Made by a program: the position numbers and the translations under genes. 64,000 nucleotides of DNA from Amorphochlora amoebiformis (taxonomy: Eukaryota; Cercozoa; Chlorarachniophyceae): contig BAAHQB010000023.1 in NCBI GenBank assembly GCA_054601695.1, forward strand, positions 62,001-126,000, given 5' to 3'. The notes below the pieces were generated by a model. It worked only from the letters and a program-made list of their open reading frames with translations. It did no database searches and was not told where the DNA came from. The first letter of the stretch is position 1. Each line of letters begins with the position of its first letter. This document shows positions 1-14,400 of the stretch, in pieces.

Positions 1-82
<82 letters not shown>

Positions 83-187
83 TACATTTTTGTATACCTA
101 TATATATATATATATATATGTATAAATATATATATATATATTATATATATATTATACATATATATATATATATATATGTACATGTAG

Positions 188-219
<32 letters not shown>

Positions 220-235
220 AACACATATTATATCT

Positions 236-276
<41 letters not shown>

Positions 277-400
277 GTATATATTTATATATCTGTAAAT
301 ATATACATATATATATATATATGTTTACATATTATACATCCACATGTATATAGAGAAAATGAATATAATAAAATATATATATATATATACATATATAAAC
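1..400. repeat. (TA)n microsatellite, intron of the EngB-like gene
   Basis: Almost pure TA dinucleotide with short TATG/TACA interruptions and one GT run near 205-220. It ends at a splice acceptor (ttaatacag) at 419, directly before the first visible exon of the EngB-like gene, so it is intron or the left-hand remainder of that gene. No coding potential is seen: the open frames here read as Tyr-Ile repeats. Confidence 0.9.
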
Positions 401-419
401 TTACATAATATTAATACAG

Positions 420-634
420 AACGAGAGCTGGCACGTGTCTTTGTCGTTGTGGACGCCAGACACGGCATCAAGCAGGTTAGGGTTAGGGTTAGGGTTAGGA
501 TTAGGGTAAGGTAGGGTTAGGGTTAGGGATCGAATGAATCTAATCCTAATTCGTTATGGCTTGAGTTATAGAGAACCTAACTAATAATTTCTCAGCCCTG
601 ATCTCCATCTGAAGTAAAGCATCAAAATAATATA

Positions 635-671
<37 letters not shown>

Positions 672-742
672 TATACATATATATATATATATATACATGT
701 GTGTGTGTACAAATGTTTGTGTATGAATATATTTATATACAC

Positions 743-784
<42 letters not shown>

Positions 785-825
785 ATGTATATATATATTA
801 TAGATATATACATATATTGATATTA

Positions 826-861
<36 letters not shown>

Positions 862-1223
862 CATATATATATATATACATACTAATATATATATGTATAT
901 AATTATGCACACATTAACATATATATATATATATACTTACATATAGACAAATGTGTGTATTTAGTACAAATTTCAATATGCGTATACACACACACACGAA
1001 AACACGCACAAATACATACATATATATATATATATATATGTATATGTGTGTGTACATATACTGAATAGAGCGATCGAGAGATGATGGATATGCTTGCCAC
1101 ATACGGAAAACAATTTCAGGTATATATACGTATTTAATACATATATATATATATACATATATATTTGTTTCTACAAAATACATATAATTAATTGTATATA
1201 AATGCATATATTTACATACAATA

Positions 1224-1273
<50 letters not shown>

Positions 1274-1799
1274 GATGTGTGTAAGGAATCATTCTCATTC
1301 AGGTGATTATAGCAAAGACTGACCTAGTTACCTATCGAGAACTCGCCCAGTAACCTAACCCCAACCCTAACCCAAACCTAACCTAACCAGAAGCTAACCC
1401 TAACCAGAATCTAACCCTAAGCTAACCCCACCCTAACCTTTACGTCTATCCCAGGCGTTGGTGGCACGTGAATGAAGAACTCAAAGGCGAGCGAAAAATA
1501 AGAAAAAAAAGGGAAAAATATACATGAAATACGCGCACAGCCTTGAATAATTCACTACAATCCTTCAAGCTAACCCTAACGTGACTAAACCTTACCCTAA
1601 CTCCGGGCTTGTACACGATTATAACGATAATTTGATTACTATTTTACACTGCAGAGGGTCATGGTTGAACCTAACCTTAACCCTGGATTTATGATTGATT
1701 ATAATTGGCAAACGGTTAGGATGGGAGGAGGCTATTCCTCAAGTGCTTATGTTGAGTGCAAAGACAGGTGTTATTGTACTCTTTTTGAATGCGTACATT

Positions 1800-1832
<33 letters not shown>

Positions 1833-2069
1833 TATATGTATATATATATATATATATATGGATTAAATATAACATGTATATAAATATGTACTTGTATATA
1901 CAATATATGAAGTTATCTCATAAAAAGTTTTAATATATATTATAGTACATATATATATATATATATGTGTGTGTGTCTGGTTTCAGGAGCTGGCGTATGC
2001 TCTCTGACCACAGTTCTTATGGATCTAACAGAAGAAAAGTATAAAGAGGTCAAGGGGCTCGATGGATAG
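420..2069 (+). CDS. engB: EngB/YihA-family ribosome biogenesis GTPase, C-terminal exons
   Basis: Exons: 420-475, 1069-1119, 1303-1349, 1455-1486, 1720-1767, 1987-2069 (TAG stop). Joined in phase they give the C-terminal half of a TRAFAC GTPase of the EngB family, which assists large-subunit assembly of bacterial-type ribosomes and in eukaryotes usually acts in plastids or mitochondria. Visible signatures are [17 protein letters not shown] (the EngB block after switch II), the G4 motif as IIAKTD (usually TKxD) and the G5 motif as LSAKTGAGV, followed by a short charged tail. The P-loop and switch I lie left of the window. Acceptors are tacag, atag, tcag, cccag, gttag and ttcag; donors are GT except the fourth, which reads AAAG/gcgagc. 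That GC donor is the only way I found to join exon 4 to exon 5 in phase, so exon 4's 3' end is the least certain point. The family call is firm. Confidence 0.9.
474..531 (+). repeat. Interstitial telomere-type repeat (TTAGGG)n at a 5' splice site
   Basis: Seven to eight units of TTAGGG with two or three degenerate units begin exactly at the splice donor of the EngB-like gene's first visible intron: the exon ends ...AAGCAG and the intron starts gttagggttaggg. The repeat therefore supplies the donor GT itself. Beyond 531 the intron becomes ordinary sequence and then TA repeat. Confidence 0.9.
1350..1454 (+). repeat. Degenerate CCCTAA-type repeat filling an intron
   Basis: The intron between EngB exons 3 and 4 is almost wholly built of variants of CCCTAA/CCTAACC, the reverse orientation of the array at 474-531. 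It starts at the donor gtaacc and ends at the acceptor atcccag. Similar weaker runs continue at 1568-1690 in the next intron. Confidence 0.8.
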
Positions 2070-2373
2070 TTCTGGTTTATAACTTACATGTTCCTCTGGC
2101 GAAATTTAATTTCAGTATGATTGTAAATTTTATTAAAACCTACCAACGGATTGCCTCACTTGAATCCTTGCATACTAGTATTTGTATATATGACAAAAAT
2201 CTAGAAAATATATCGCGGTACAACAGATACACATGGTTACACATAACGTGACAAACATTTACGATTCAATATCATGATACAATATCGTCTAAGTTAATGA
2301 CATATACCCGCTGAGCGATACGGTCTGATGAATTATTACGGTTTAGAATGAGGAAACTTTATATGTATATATT

Positions 2374-2412
<39 letters not shown>

Positions 2413-2611
2413 TATCATACAAGTCAGTTGAATGCCTGGCTAGAATGATTATTAATGGGCCGCAGAGCTCAATTTCTCAATTAAAAATGCTCTTGATGCT
2501 ACTGCGCCGAATGAATGACTAACAATAAGTGGAATAATGCTCACTGCCCGATGATAATCCATTGAAAACTACGTATCTATCCAACTTAGTGGCTGCACTG
2601 TAAGGCTACAT
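2070..2611. other. Convergent intergenic region, no gene seen
   Basis: This lies between the EngB stop codon (2069) and the stop of the minus-strand gene (2612). It is mixed AT-rich sequence with a TA run at 2371-2412. I found no splice-bounded exon, RNA gene or repeat family member, and it presumably holds the two 3' UTRs. Confidence 0.6.
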
Positions 2612-2731
2612 TTAGATACTGGGCTCTCCCTCCTTCGACAGTATGCCTTCTCCATCCTCCTCAGCGACTATGTACACATTCACATGATCTATACATGTAT
2701 ATTATACATATATATATATATATATATACAT

Positions 2732-2769
<38 letters not shown>

Positions 2770-2775
2770 TTATGC

Positions 2776-2806
<31 letters not shown>

Positions 2807-2809
2807 CAT

Positions 2810-2858
<49 letters not shown>

Positions 2859-3394
2859 ACGTAATATTATATATATATATATATATATGTATTAATATAT
2901 AGATATATATATATATATACATCTATCTACAGACGTAAATGCTATGATATTTATACATGTGAACTATACTGTGCACGTTGCACATGTGTATTTTCATCAT
3001 ATATACTTCTGTTAATATTTTACAATTTTTTGAATGCATGATTATATATTCATATTCATACACTATGTACGTGTATTCGTGTCATATATCTCCCATATGT
3101 ATATATATATATATGTATGTATTATAAATGTATTTAATGATGCTAACAGTAAAACTGTTGATAATAATAATGACAATGTGAAACAATTTAAGCGAATGTA
3201 TATTATACTCAAACATATCATTTCATCCACATATAAAATTAACACTTAATACTTATTTCCACCGTTATATATATATATATATATATATATGTATACATAC
3301 ATCCTTTCTATATATATATATATATGTGTATATATATTTTATATGTACATCTCCACATTTATATATATATATATATAATATATATATATTATGT

Positions 3395-3469
<75 letters not shown>

Positions 3470-3534
3470 ACATACGTACTTTGCATAAACCTATTTACAC
3501 ACACAACTACACACATACATATGTTATATGAGCA

Positions 3535-3566
<32 letters not shown>

Positions 3567-4107
3567 GATATAAGCATATATATATGTATTATATATATAT
3601 ATATATATGGTGTGTGTGTATATATAATTATGTATACTAAATATTCGTATGCAAAAATAGGCACACACCCTGATTTTCGTCTTTCTGCTTGGATTTCTTT
3701 CGCCCCTTCACGTCCGACGAGGTCCTGTAACATCGAATGCATGAATTACATACATATATATATATGTGTATATATGTATACATATGTATATGTATATATG
3801 TATACATATGTATCATTATACAATATATATATATATATATATGTTCTGTATAAATATGTATTGAAATATATACGTGAGAATTATAGACTCCAAATGTGTA
3901 CATTCGCTATCAGACCAATCCTTCTCCCTCTCCTTTTCTCAACTTACATTATGTTTAGATACATGATATATCACAACGTTCACATTAATAGCAATAATCA
4001 CAATTAATTACAATACATAGATGCATTTATATGTAAATAAATAAACAAACACGCACATGTATATATACACATATATATATATATATATACACACACACAA
4101 ATATATA

Positions 4108-4154
<47 letters not shown>

Positions 4155-5470
4155 CCAGAATTTAAAACGCAAATATGTACATGTGTATAACATGTGTATC
4201 ACGTTATATGTTGATATACACATACATATTATACTATATAGAATATGCATACATATTCATACATATATATGTATATGTATACATACATCGTATAATGTAA
4301 ATTAATATAGTGTGTCACCTTATAGTGCATGTGTAATTGTGTATGTATGTGTTCCACCTGAACGCATAAGACTCCAAAGCACCAGAGATCGTTTCAGGAA
4401 ATGCCGAAGGGTAACATTCGCTATCACAAATATTTATTAACACACACACACACATATATATATATACATGTATAAATATATATTTACATATATATACATA
4501 TATATATATATTAGATAGGCATGTGTATGTGTATATATGTGTGTGTGTGATATTTACATGTGTGTATACATGTCTTAATACCGATTTATATACATATATA
4601 CATATTATATATTATATAGATATGTATATATATATATATACATGAAAATATATATGCACACATACTATCACATATATAAACATATACACACACATATATA
4701 CATACAAATATATGTGTTACATATGTGCATACATATTATATATATATATATAATAATATATATATCTATATATATATATATATATGTATATATATGGTAC
4801 CATATAGATATATTCAAATATATATATATATATATACATATAGAAACTCTACCCTTTTCAAACACACCTCCAATCCGTAACAAAATCCTAACCCTGACTC
4901 TAATCTGACCTTAACCTTAACCCTTACCCAATCCCTTAACCAAGTCTAACCTAACAAGAGTTTTAATAAGTGGTACAACGCCTTCAGGTAGGACCTCTCC
5001 AGGCCGAAGCTGTACAAGCCTGAGGTTAGACTTTATGTTAGCATACGCATGTAATATATACATTTAAGTTATCAATGCATACATACACATACATTTACAT
5101 TTATATACAGACAACCCATTTGGAGCTAGCTAGGGTGGTATTTGGATTAGGTTTTCATTGAGGAATCAACTGAACCGAACCATAACAAAGATTCGAGTAG
5201 TGGGGTGTAATTGGGTCTGGGAAGGAATAGGGTTAGGTCCAGGTGTAGGTCGAGTTCATCTTGTTAGCGGGAATTGGGTTAGGGTCAGCGAGGGTTGGTT
5301 CATCTTGAGAGCATAAGCTTAGCATAAGCGCTAAAGACCTTGCTAGAGCGTCGACACTGAGCTCTACCTGAGATGAAAAGGGGCATTGGATTAGAGGCTC
5401 AGGTGTATTAGAAACCTTAGCCTATTGCTGGATCTGACCTGCTCGCTGATGGTAGCGTCTTGCTCGATTT
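2612..5470 (-). CDS. Unidentified protein, C-terminal exons (helical region plus charged tail)
   Basis: Exons in reading order: 5470-5439, 5367-5339, 5019-4951, 4420-4358, 3724-3669, 2667-2612 (TAA stop). All five junctions keep the codon phase, which is the main evidence that they belong together. The product contains [14 protein letters not shown] and [18 protein letters not shown], a helical stretch that could be a HEAT-like repeat, then [16 protein letters not shown], a Lys/Arg-rich segment ([12 protein letters not shown]) and a short acidic C terminus ending GEPSI. I do not recognise the family; HEAT repeat is only a guess from the helix-proline pattern. The intron at 4950-4860 carries degenerate TTAGGG-type repeat that begins at its donor (gttagac). 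The last base of exon 3669-3724 is set by phase. Confidence 0.7.
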
Positions 5471-5597
5471 CTACTCCTTGAGACTTTTTCCTTCATGAAT
5501 ATATTGAGAATTAATCGTTTATTATGTAATAGTAGATGTGTATATATAGAAATTTGTATTTGTATATGTATGTGTATGTATGTATTTTGTATGCATG

Positions 5598-7620
<2,023 letters not shown>

Positions 7621-7635
7621 TATATAAAGCATAAC

Positions 7636-7831
7636 ATGCCGATATCCGTAGATATGAGCAAGAGGACTATGTTAAAGTTAGCGTTGGGTTGGTAGTTGTT
7701 AATACCATGGTAATTGCCAACCTTCGGTTTGTATCTAAGACAGTAATGCGATCCATTAGGCCTGAAGTTAGGAGGTTCCAGTAGTGTTAGAGTTTGGGTT
7801 AGAGGGAATCCATACATATACATATATACAT

Positions 7832-7918
<87 letters not shown>

Positions 7919-8041
7919 GATACACATTTTTGTACGATACAATTTTACCTGCTCCGTATGCTGCAGTCCAGAGAGAGTAGACACATGTACTAAACGAGAT
8001 TTCCTAATTGTAATCAGAATGTATTCTATATAAATACACAT

Positions 8042-8079
<38 letters not shown>

Positions 8080-8147
8080 CTATATATAATATATATATGT
8101 ATATATACTATATATGTATATACTATATATATATATATATAATATAC

Positions 8148-8191
<44 letters not shown>

Positions 8192-8278
8192 CTATGTACA
8201 TATATTTATATAATATGTATATGTATTGGAAATATATATGTGTATGTATATGTATATATATATATATATAAATATATG

Positions 8279-8310
<32 letters not shown>

Positions 8311-8416
8311 TAAATACGTATACATGTCTATAGATACAAAATACATATACATACATACAAGTACAAATCATACACATAAACACATGTATACATATGTACA
8401 CCACATGCACTCACAA

Positions 8417-8478
<62 letters not shown>

Positions 8479-8634
8479 CATAATATTCGTAAATGGGTAC
8501 ATATATACCGGTCCACGCATTGATCGAAGCTCTTCCACCGCAGTGTAAAACCTTATTATAAATTAAAACCATCAAGAAAAGAAAAAAAGAAAATGAGTAT
8601 TTACAATTATTAATGTAGTATATATATATATATA

Positions 8635-8687
<53 letters not shown>

Positions 8688-9093
8688 TGTCAACGTATCA
8701 ATGCCTTGGGGACAGCGGAATACTGCAAGCCACCCTATTGTAATTCATTGCACCATTTGGAATGAGATACCTTATTCGTGGGGGTACCCACTTGCGCAGC
8801 ACAAGAGTTGAGGCGTACACGTGTCGCTACTAACTCACATTAACCGGTACTATCCGCCGTTTCCGAGGATTCACTAAAACACGATCTCCAGGGATCTCCA
8901 GTGGGTCTCTGTGGATCTTGGGCAATTCTACACGATTCCTGGCGTTGTGCCAACAATATATATGTATATATAAATATATATATATATATATTTATCTAGA
9001 TATATAGATGGATATATGGAGTATATGTATTCATGTGTCATGTACAGATTTGATAACTATATATGTTTACATGTTCGTTTGTACAATAAATAC

Positions 9094-9124
<31 letters not shown>

Positions 9125-9170
9125 ATATATGTACTATATATATGTACTATATAAATTATATATATATATG

Positions 9171-9227
<57 letters not shown>

Positions 9228-9260
9228 GTATATGTATATGTAATATATATAATATATATG

Positions 9261-9303
<43 letters not shown>

Positions 9304-9410
9304 ACATATGTATACATTCAATGTATTTAATATATGCACACATACACATCCATATAACATGTAATTAAATTCCCAATATCCCCCAGAACACAACTCCATT
9401 ACTCTCAACG
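7636..9410 (-). CDS. Candidate exons of a helical-repeat protein (possibly upstream part of the 2612-5470 gene)
   Basis: Reading order: 9410-9359, 8551-8509, 8003-7949, 7761-7722, 7666-7636. Each has AG before and GT after, and the codon phase runs through all four junctions. The joined frame reads [62 protein letters not shown] and [11 protein letters not shown]. The spacing of small residues and helices is loosely reminiscent of pentatricopeptide-type helical repeats, but no diagnostic motif is present. The last exon ends in phase 0 while the next exon of the downstream gene (5470) needs phase 1, so an exon is missing or these are separate genes. The 5' end is also unsettled because the neighbouring gene's proposed stop is at 9487. 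Confidence 0.45.
8687..8956 (-). mobile_element. Short inverted-repeat element (MITE-like), diverged copy
   Basis: A 270-base non-TA island starts ATTGTCAACG and ends GTGCCAACAATA, so both ends read TATTGT(T/C) inwards, and it sits directly inside TA tracts. On the minus strand it contains CTGGAGATCCCTGGAGATC and GGATAGTACCGGTTA, shared in order with the elements at 25107 and 38400. There is no coding capacity. This copy is the most diverged of the three and lies inside an intron of the candidate minus-strand exons. Confidence 0.6.
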
Positions 9411-9486
9411 CTGTAAGCATTAACTTCTAAACCTAACTCTAACCCTAATTCTAACCCTACACTAACGGTAACCCAAACCCTGTTGC
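9411..9486. repeat. Degenerate CCCTAA-type repeat
   Basis: CTAAACCTAACTCTAACCCTAATTCTAACC-like sequence of about 60 bases. On the minus strand it is TTAGGG-type repeat running up to the acceptor gcttacag of exon 9359-9410. It resembles the decayed telomere-like DNA in the introns at 1350 and 4860. Confidence 0.75.
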
Positions 9487-9740
9487 TCACTGGGGTGAGA
9501 CGTTATCAAGAATGCGGCGGGCGAATTCGGAGAATCTGAGAGAGTTTCTGTCCAATCCACCCTCTGGATTTGGTGAGATATTGTTTTCTCTTTATTGTGT
9601 ACTAACCTGGTATCTTACTCTAACCCCGCCCTGCTTACTTAGATCTGGTATATGACGTATTTTTTTACTGTAACACATATATCCGTAAAAATCAGAAATT
9701 CATCTATGCATATATAATTATATATATATATATATTATAC

Positions 9741-9808
<68 letters not shown>

Positions 9809-9974
9809 TTGAATCAGAATTTATATCACATGTACACAGACATGCATGTAATTAGATGTATAATACATGGCATATGAATAATTTTTGCATGAACTGTAAG
9901 ATCTGTACATATATATATATATACACACACAAAACTGGCTGGTATATATATATTATATATGTGTGTATTTAAAT

Positions 9975-10058
<84 letters not shown>

Positions 10059-10138
10059 CATACATATATATATATATATATATGTACATACATATAGGTT
10101 TGTATATTATGTATATATATATATATGTATATATAATA

Positions 10139-10169
<31 letters not shown>

Positions 10170-10307
10170 GTATATATAAATATATATGTATATGTATACA
10201 TATATATGTATATGTGTGTGTATATGTGTGTGTATATGTGTATGTATGTGTATGCGTGTATCATATACATGTGTACTGACTATGATATACATGTGTATGT
10301 GTGTATG

Positions 10308-10354
<47 letters not shown>

Positions 10355-10367
10355 ATATGTGTATATG

Positions 10368-10422
<55 letters not shown>

Positions 10423-10458
10423 GTGTATATATATTTACATATACATTATATAGTATAC

Positions 10459-10515
<57 letters not shown>

Positions 10516-10570
10516 TATATGTATATATATATATATATATGTGTATATAAATGTGTGTGTGTATGTGTAC

Positions 10571-10620
<50 letters not shown>

Positions 10621-10643
10621 ATATGTATATGTGTGTATATATT

Positions 10644-10709
<66 letters not shown>

Positions 10710-10745
10710 TACACATATACGTACATACACACATATGTGCATGTG

Positions 10746-10778
<33 letters not shown>

Positions 10779-10782
10779 CATG

Positions 10783-10819
<37 letters not shown>

Positions 10820-11370
10820 ATATTATATTATATACGTGTGTATGCATGTGCCCGTGATTGTGTGCGTATTTGCATCTATGCTATTTGACCCGCGTTGGTA
10901 AGTTGCATAAGCAATCCGATGATAGGCAACCCGGCCATAGTCTGAGCCATCTTGTTCTGGCTCGCTTCCTCCTCCCTAAAAACCCCGGAAAAACGTGAGC
11001 AATACGTCAAGTCCGCAGTCAAGCATAACCCCTTTTGATCGAAATTATACTACCAGATATCCTCAATTGAAAATCTACGCAAAATCACTTCTGGAGAATA
11101 AAATAGATTATAGCAAATTAGTCAGAATTCTTACGAAAGAGGCTTCTCGACGAGCTCCCAGGTGAATTTCTGGATCTTCTCCTCGAAGCTTCCCTTCACG
11201 CTGGTGGCCCTTCGGCACCCTGTTTGAGGGAAAATTCTTCGATTCCTAGAAAATTTCGCTTGGGTCGATGCCAGAGGGTGGATCGCCATTCGGCTGCGGC
11301 CGGTGCGGATCGCCGGGCTAGCGCCCGATGCAACTGCCGGTGTAGTATCAAAATTCAACATCGAAATCAT
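9487..11370 (-). CDS. Small unidentified protein with possible organelle-targeting N terminus
   Basis: Exons: 11370-11135 (ATG start), 10975-10890, 9563-9487 (TGA stop); about 132 residues, junctions in phase. Donors are gtaaga and gtcaaa, acceptors tttttag and aatccag. The first about 60 residues lack acidic clusters and are rich in Ser, Ala, Arg and Thr (for example [20 protein letters not shown]), the composition of a plastid or mitochondrial transit peptide. Mature part: [19 protein letters not shown], then [20 protein letters not shown], a likely amphipathic or buried helix, then [18 protein letters not shown]. No family recognised. Another acceptor (9543-side, ttggacag) gives a frame without the stop that can run on to the exon at 9410 in phase; I prefer the version with a stop because its residues look more protein-like. 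The 1.1-kb second intron is TA repeat. Confidence 0.55.
9715..10850. repeat. (TA)n microsatellite block inside an intron
   Basis: Nearly continuous (TA)n with TGTG-rich interruptions (for example 10210-10270 and 10550-10640). It fills most of the intron between exons 9487-9563 and 10890-10975 of the minus-strand gene. No exon or other element is seen in it. Confidence 0.85.
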
Positions 11371-11531
11371 CCCGAGTTTATTTCAGAGAAAACACAATGC
11401 CCTAGAGGAGAGTGGATATATGTGAAAGTGATGCGTTGCTTAGGAATTTCGTATATGCATGGATATATGCCTGGAGGTACCCAAAGAGGGCAAAGGGGGT
11501 ATTTTCGGGTGTGGATATAACGAGAAAATAA

Positions 11532-11807
11532 ATGGAAATCTCGTGCGATTTCAACGTTCAATATTCAGTCAATGCATGTCTAACTGTGTATCGACTTCAA
11601 TGGTATCTGTCGCCTTTTATCTCACCAGAAAGGAGAAGCAAGGTCAACGTAGCGTGGACAGAGGGCATGGTGGTCAATCAAACCAATGCCGACAAATTCA
11701 TTAAGACTTTCCGTCAATACCGGGGATCTCTGAATTGGACTATTATAGGGTATCATATCGAGCATCGGTTCATTCTTGGCGATTTTACCGTTGTTGCCAC
11801 TGTGTAA
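11532..11807 (+). CDS. Hypothetical 91-residue ORF
   Basis: An uninterrupted ATG-to-TAA frame of 91 codons lies in non-repetitive DNA between the divergent minus gene (start 11370) and the plus gene starting at 11877. It has mixed residues, two or three possible beta strands near the C terminus (WTIIGYHIEHRFILGDFTVV) and no signal peptide. A consensus-like donor (gtaaga) overlaps the stop codon at 11805, so the frame could instead be an upstream exon. I could not find a downstream acceptor giving a convincing continuation. Family unknown; it may be spurious. Confidence 0.35.
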   Translation: MEISCDFNVQYSVNACLTVYRLQWYLSPFISPERRSKVNVAWTEGMVVNQTNADKFIKTFRQYRGSLNWTIIGYHIEHRFILGDFTVVATV

Positions 11808-11876
11808 GAGATACTGTGTCGCGCTGCTTCTCGTCGGAGGACGCCTTTAATAAGTGAGGTAGGCTACAGTTGCGCG

Positions 11877-12882
11877 ATGCCCAGCGACAGGGGCACACGC
11901 GGGTTCTTGCTCCCGTCCCTCCTTTTAGTCCTCTCCATCCTCCTCCTCCAGGTCTTCCTAGGAGGCTATCGGACAGAGAATTCGGGTTGGCTCTCCGGCG
12001 GGAGTGGGAATGCTCAGGGTGGGGTACCACGCATGAGCACGGATTCCCGCCGATATACTGAACTACGCGAAAAAAGTTCACAACGGCAACGCCTACGACC
12101 ATCTAGAATCCCTATACACAATCCTCCTCCAAGACTACCATCTCCCCATCCCCCTAAGCGCGTTCCGGCCCAGGTTCCGACCAAGAAACCGACTGAGCCG
12201 GAAGAGGCCAAAGTGGCGACCAAGGATGTTCCGAAGGATAAACGCAGTGCGCCGAACTCCCGGCGCTTCTGGAAGCGATGGTGGGGTGGAGGCACGGAAC
12301 AGCCGACTGCCGAACGCACGGTGGAGAGCAAACGGGAGAAGAAAGATATATCGGTTGACACCAGCGAGCTCGAGGCACTGCTGCGGAGCGTGGTTCAGGA
12401 GAATCTGTGTTCGCGTCTTCCCGAGCTGGGGTATGCCTTCTTCACTATCACGAGGCATATGCCTGGAGACCAGGTTGGTTGGGAGCGGGAAGGACGGGAG
12501 GAGTCTGGAATGGGGCTGTTGCATTCCGAAATTCAAATACCATATCATACAATACGGTTAAACTTGCGTGCGAGACATCAAATTTTATTCATATATTCTG
12601 CGCTCACTCTTGTAGTGATCCTTTTGAATGTTCAATACGCCCTCCAAGCATGAAAACTTCCCGGAAGTCAATCTAGCATCTGATTTTCTTAAATATTTCT
12701 CAGGTGAAGATCCTCGTGGTACTGCTTGCGCGCGTACTGAGCGATGGGGCATTCAAAGCTCTCTGCTTGCATGTAGAGGGATGTCTGCCACTTTCTTGCC
12801 ACCGAGCTTTGGTACTCTTAACAAGTTGAAAATATAATATGCATTGAATGTAAAAATGTACAAAGTGTAATGAGATAACATT

Positions 12883-12973
<91 letters not shown>

Positions 12974-13284
12974 CATTTATATAAACATGCCCATCAGTAA
13001 AAATATTTTTATTAAATGATGCAACACAAACACACAAAATATCAGACGTACACATACATATACGTTCGTACACTCACACTGTAATTTAAATCGTTTGTAT
13101 ACATGTGTACGTACATACATTCTACTCTTACGTAGGTGCACCGTGCCTCACTCCATGTGACCCCAAGCGCCCTCCGCCTGCGGAAACTCGCCGGGGTAGC
13201 TACCAGGGCCCTGCCCAAGCGGATATCCAGGTACCATTCGGACTAGTTAATTATTATACACACACACACTCAGATATACAAATT

Positions 13285-13343
<59 letters not shown>

Positions 13344-13379
13344 GTGTATATATTTACATATTTACATATTTATATATAC

Positions 13380-13441
<62 letters not shown>

Positions 13442-13617
13442 TTACATATAGATTGTGTGTATTCATTTATTTGATACATATGGGCGTATAAGCGTGAGTA
13501 AGCACCCCAAAATAAGGGAGAGTGGGACTCAGCGTGAATTTTTTGTCTATTTGCATGCATATGTATGATAAATTATATAATACATACATATATATACACA
13601 CATATATACACATATAT

Positions 13618-13685
<68 letters not shown>

Positions 13686-14040
13686 GTATATATATATACA
13701 CATATATACACACATACATTATGTAATATGCCAACCGTACCCGATTCATACTCTAGAAATCTGGTCCGCATGTGGCTTAACCGTACTCCCTCTGAAGTCA
13801 TCAAGAAAACTGCTGTTCGCGCCGTCTCTGGCCTCAAGAGCGAAACGGTAAGAGCGAATTCCACATCTGCGTCTCTGCTTCATGCGTACTTTTCCATGTG
13901 TGGAGATTTTTACACTTGGCATGTGTAGATATGCGGAGTATATTTAGAAATACATATGTAACATAGGTAACAATAAATATAAATATACACATATTTAAAT
14001 ATATAATATACACATATTTAAATATATATGTACACATAAT

Positions 14041-14073
<33 letters not shown>

Positions 14074-14200
14074 ATATATATATATATACATTGTATAGTT
14101 TACATATTACGTGTATAAATAGGCCGAATGGCTTGTTGGGCTGGCATACGACTATTTGAATGCCAAAAGGAATGCCGTTAATGCTACCGTCCAAATCTAA
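11877..14200 (+). CDS. Unidentified single-pass membrane-anchored protein, complete five-exon gene
   Basis: Exons: 11877-12473, 12704-12772, 13136-13230, 13757-13847, 14123-14200 (TAA); about 309 residues with all four junctions in phase. Residues 10-29 ([20 protein letters not shown]) form a strong hydrophobic segment just after the N terminus, fitting a signal anchor, so the protein is probably a type II membrane protein or secreted. Residues about 60-165 are a disordered Pro/Lys/Arg/Glu-rich linker. The rest, spread over the last part of exon 1 and exons 2-5, looks folded and helical: [70 protein letters not shown] do not recognise the C-terminal domain. The first Met is the first ATG of the frame. 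Introns 2-4 contain TA repeat. The donor of exon 2 (CAT/gtagag) is the weakest boundary. Confidence 0.7.
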
Positions 14201-14331
14201 TCTCTCCCTCAATTCTCCCTCATTTCTCTCCCATTTCTCTCGCTACATCTTATTCAGAGCTTCAATTTTTCTTTGTTTACAACACAAATATATCATATTA
14301 AGGTATAATAAAAATATTATGTATTATACAA

Positions 14332-14391
<60 letters not shown>

Positions 14392-14400
14392 GTACATCAT

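Noticed and set aside
9490-9574. Plus-strand exon candidate with a good donor (gtgaga)
   Set aside because: The opposite strand gives an exon that fits in phase to two others; the plus reading has no partners beyond one tiny exon.
12014-12548. Minus open frames of 115 and 137 codons opposite the membrane-protein gene
   Set aside because: They are antisense shadows of exon 1 of the plus gene; Pro/Arg/Ser-rich, with no splice support.
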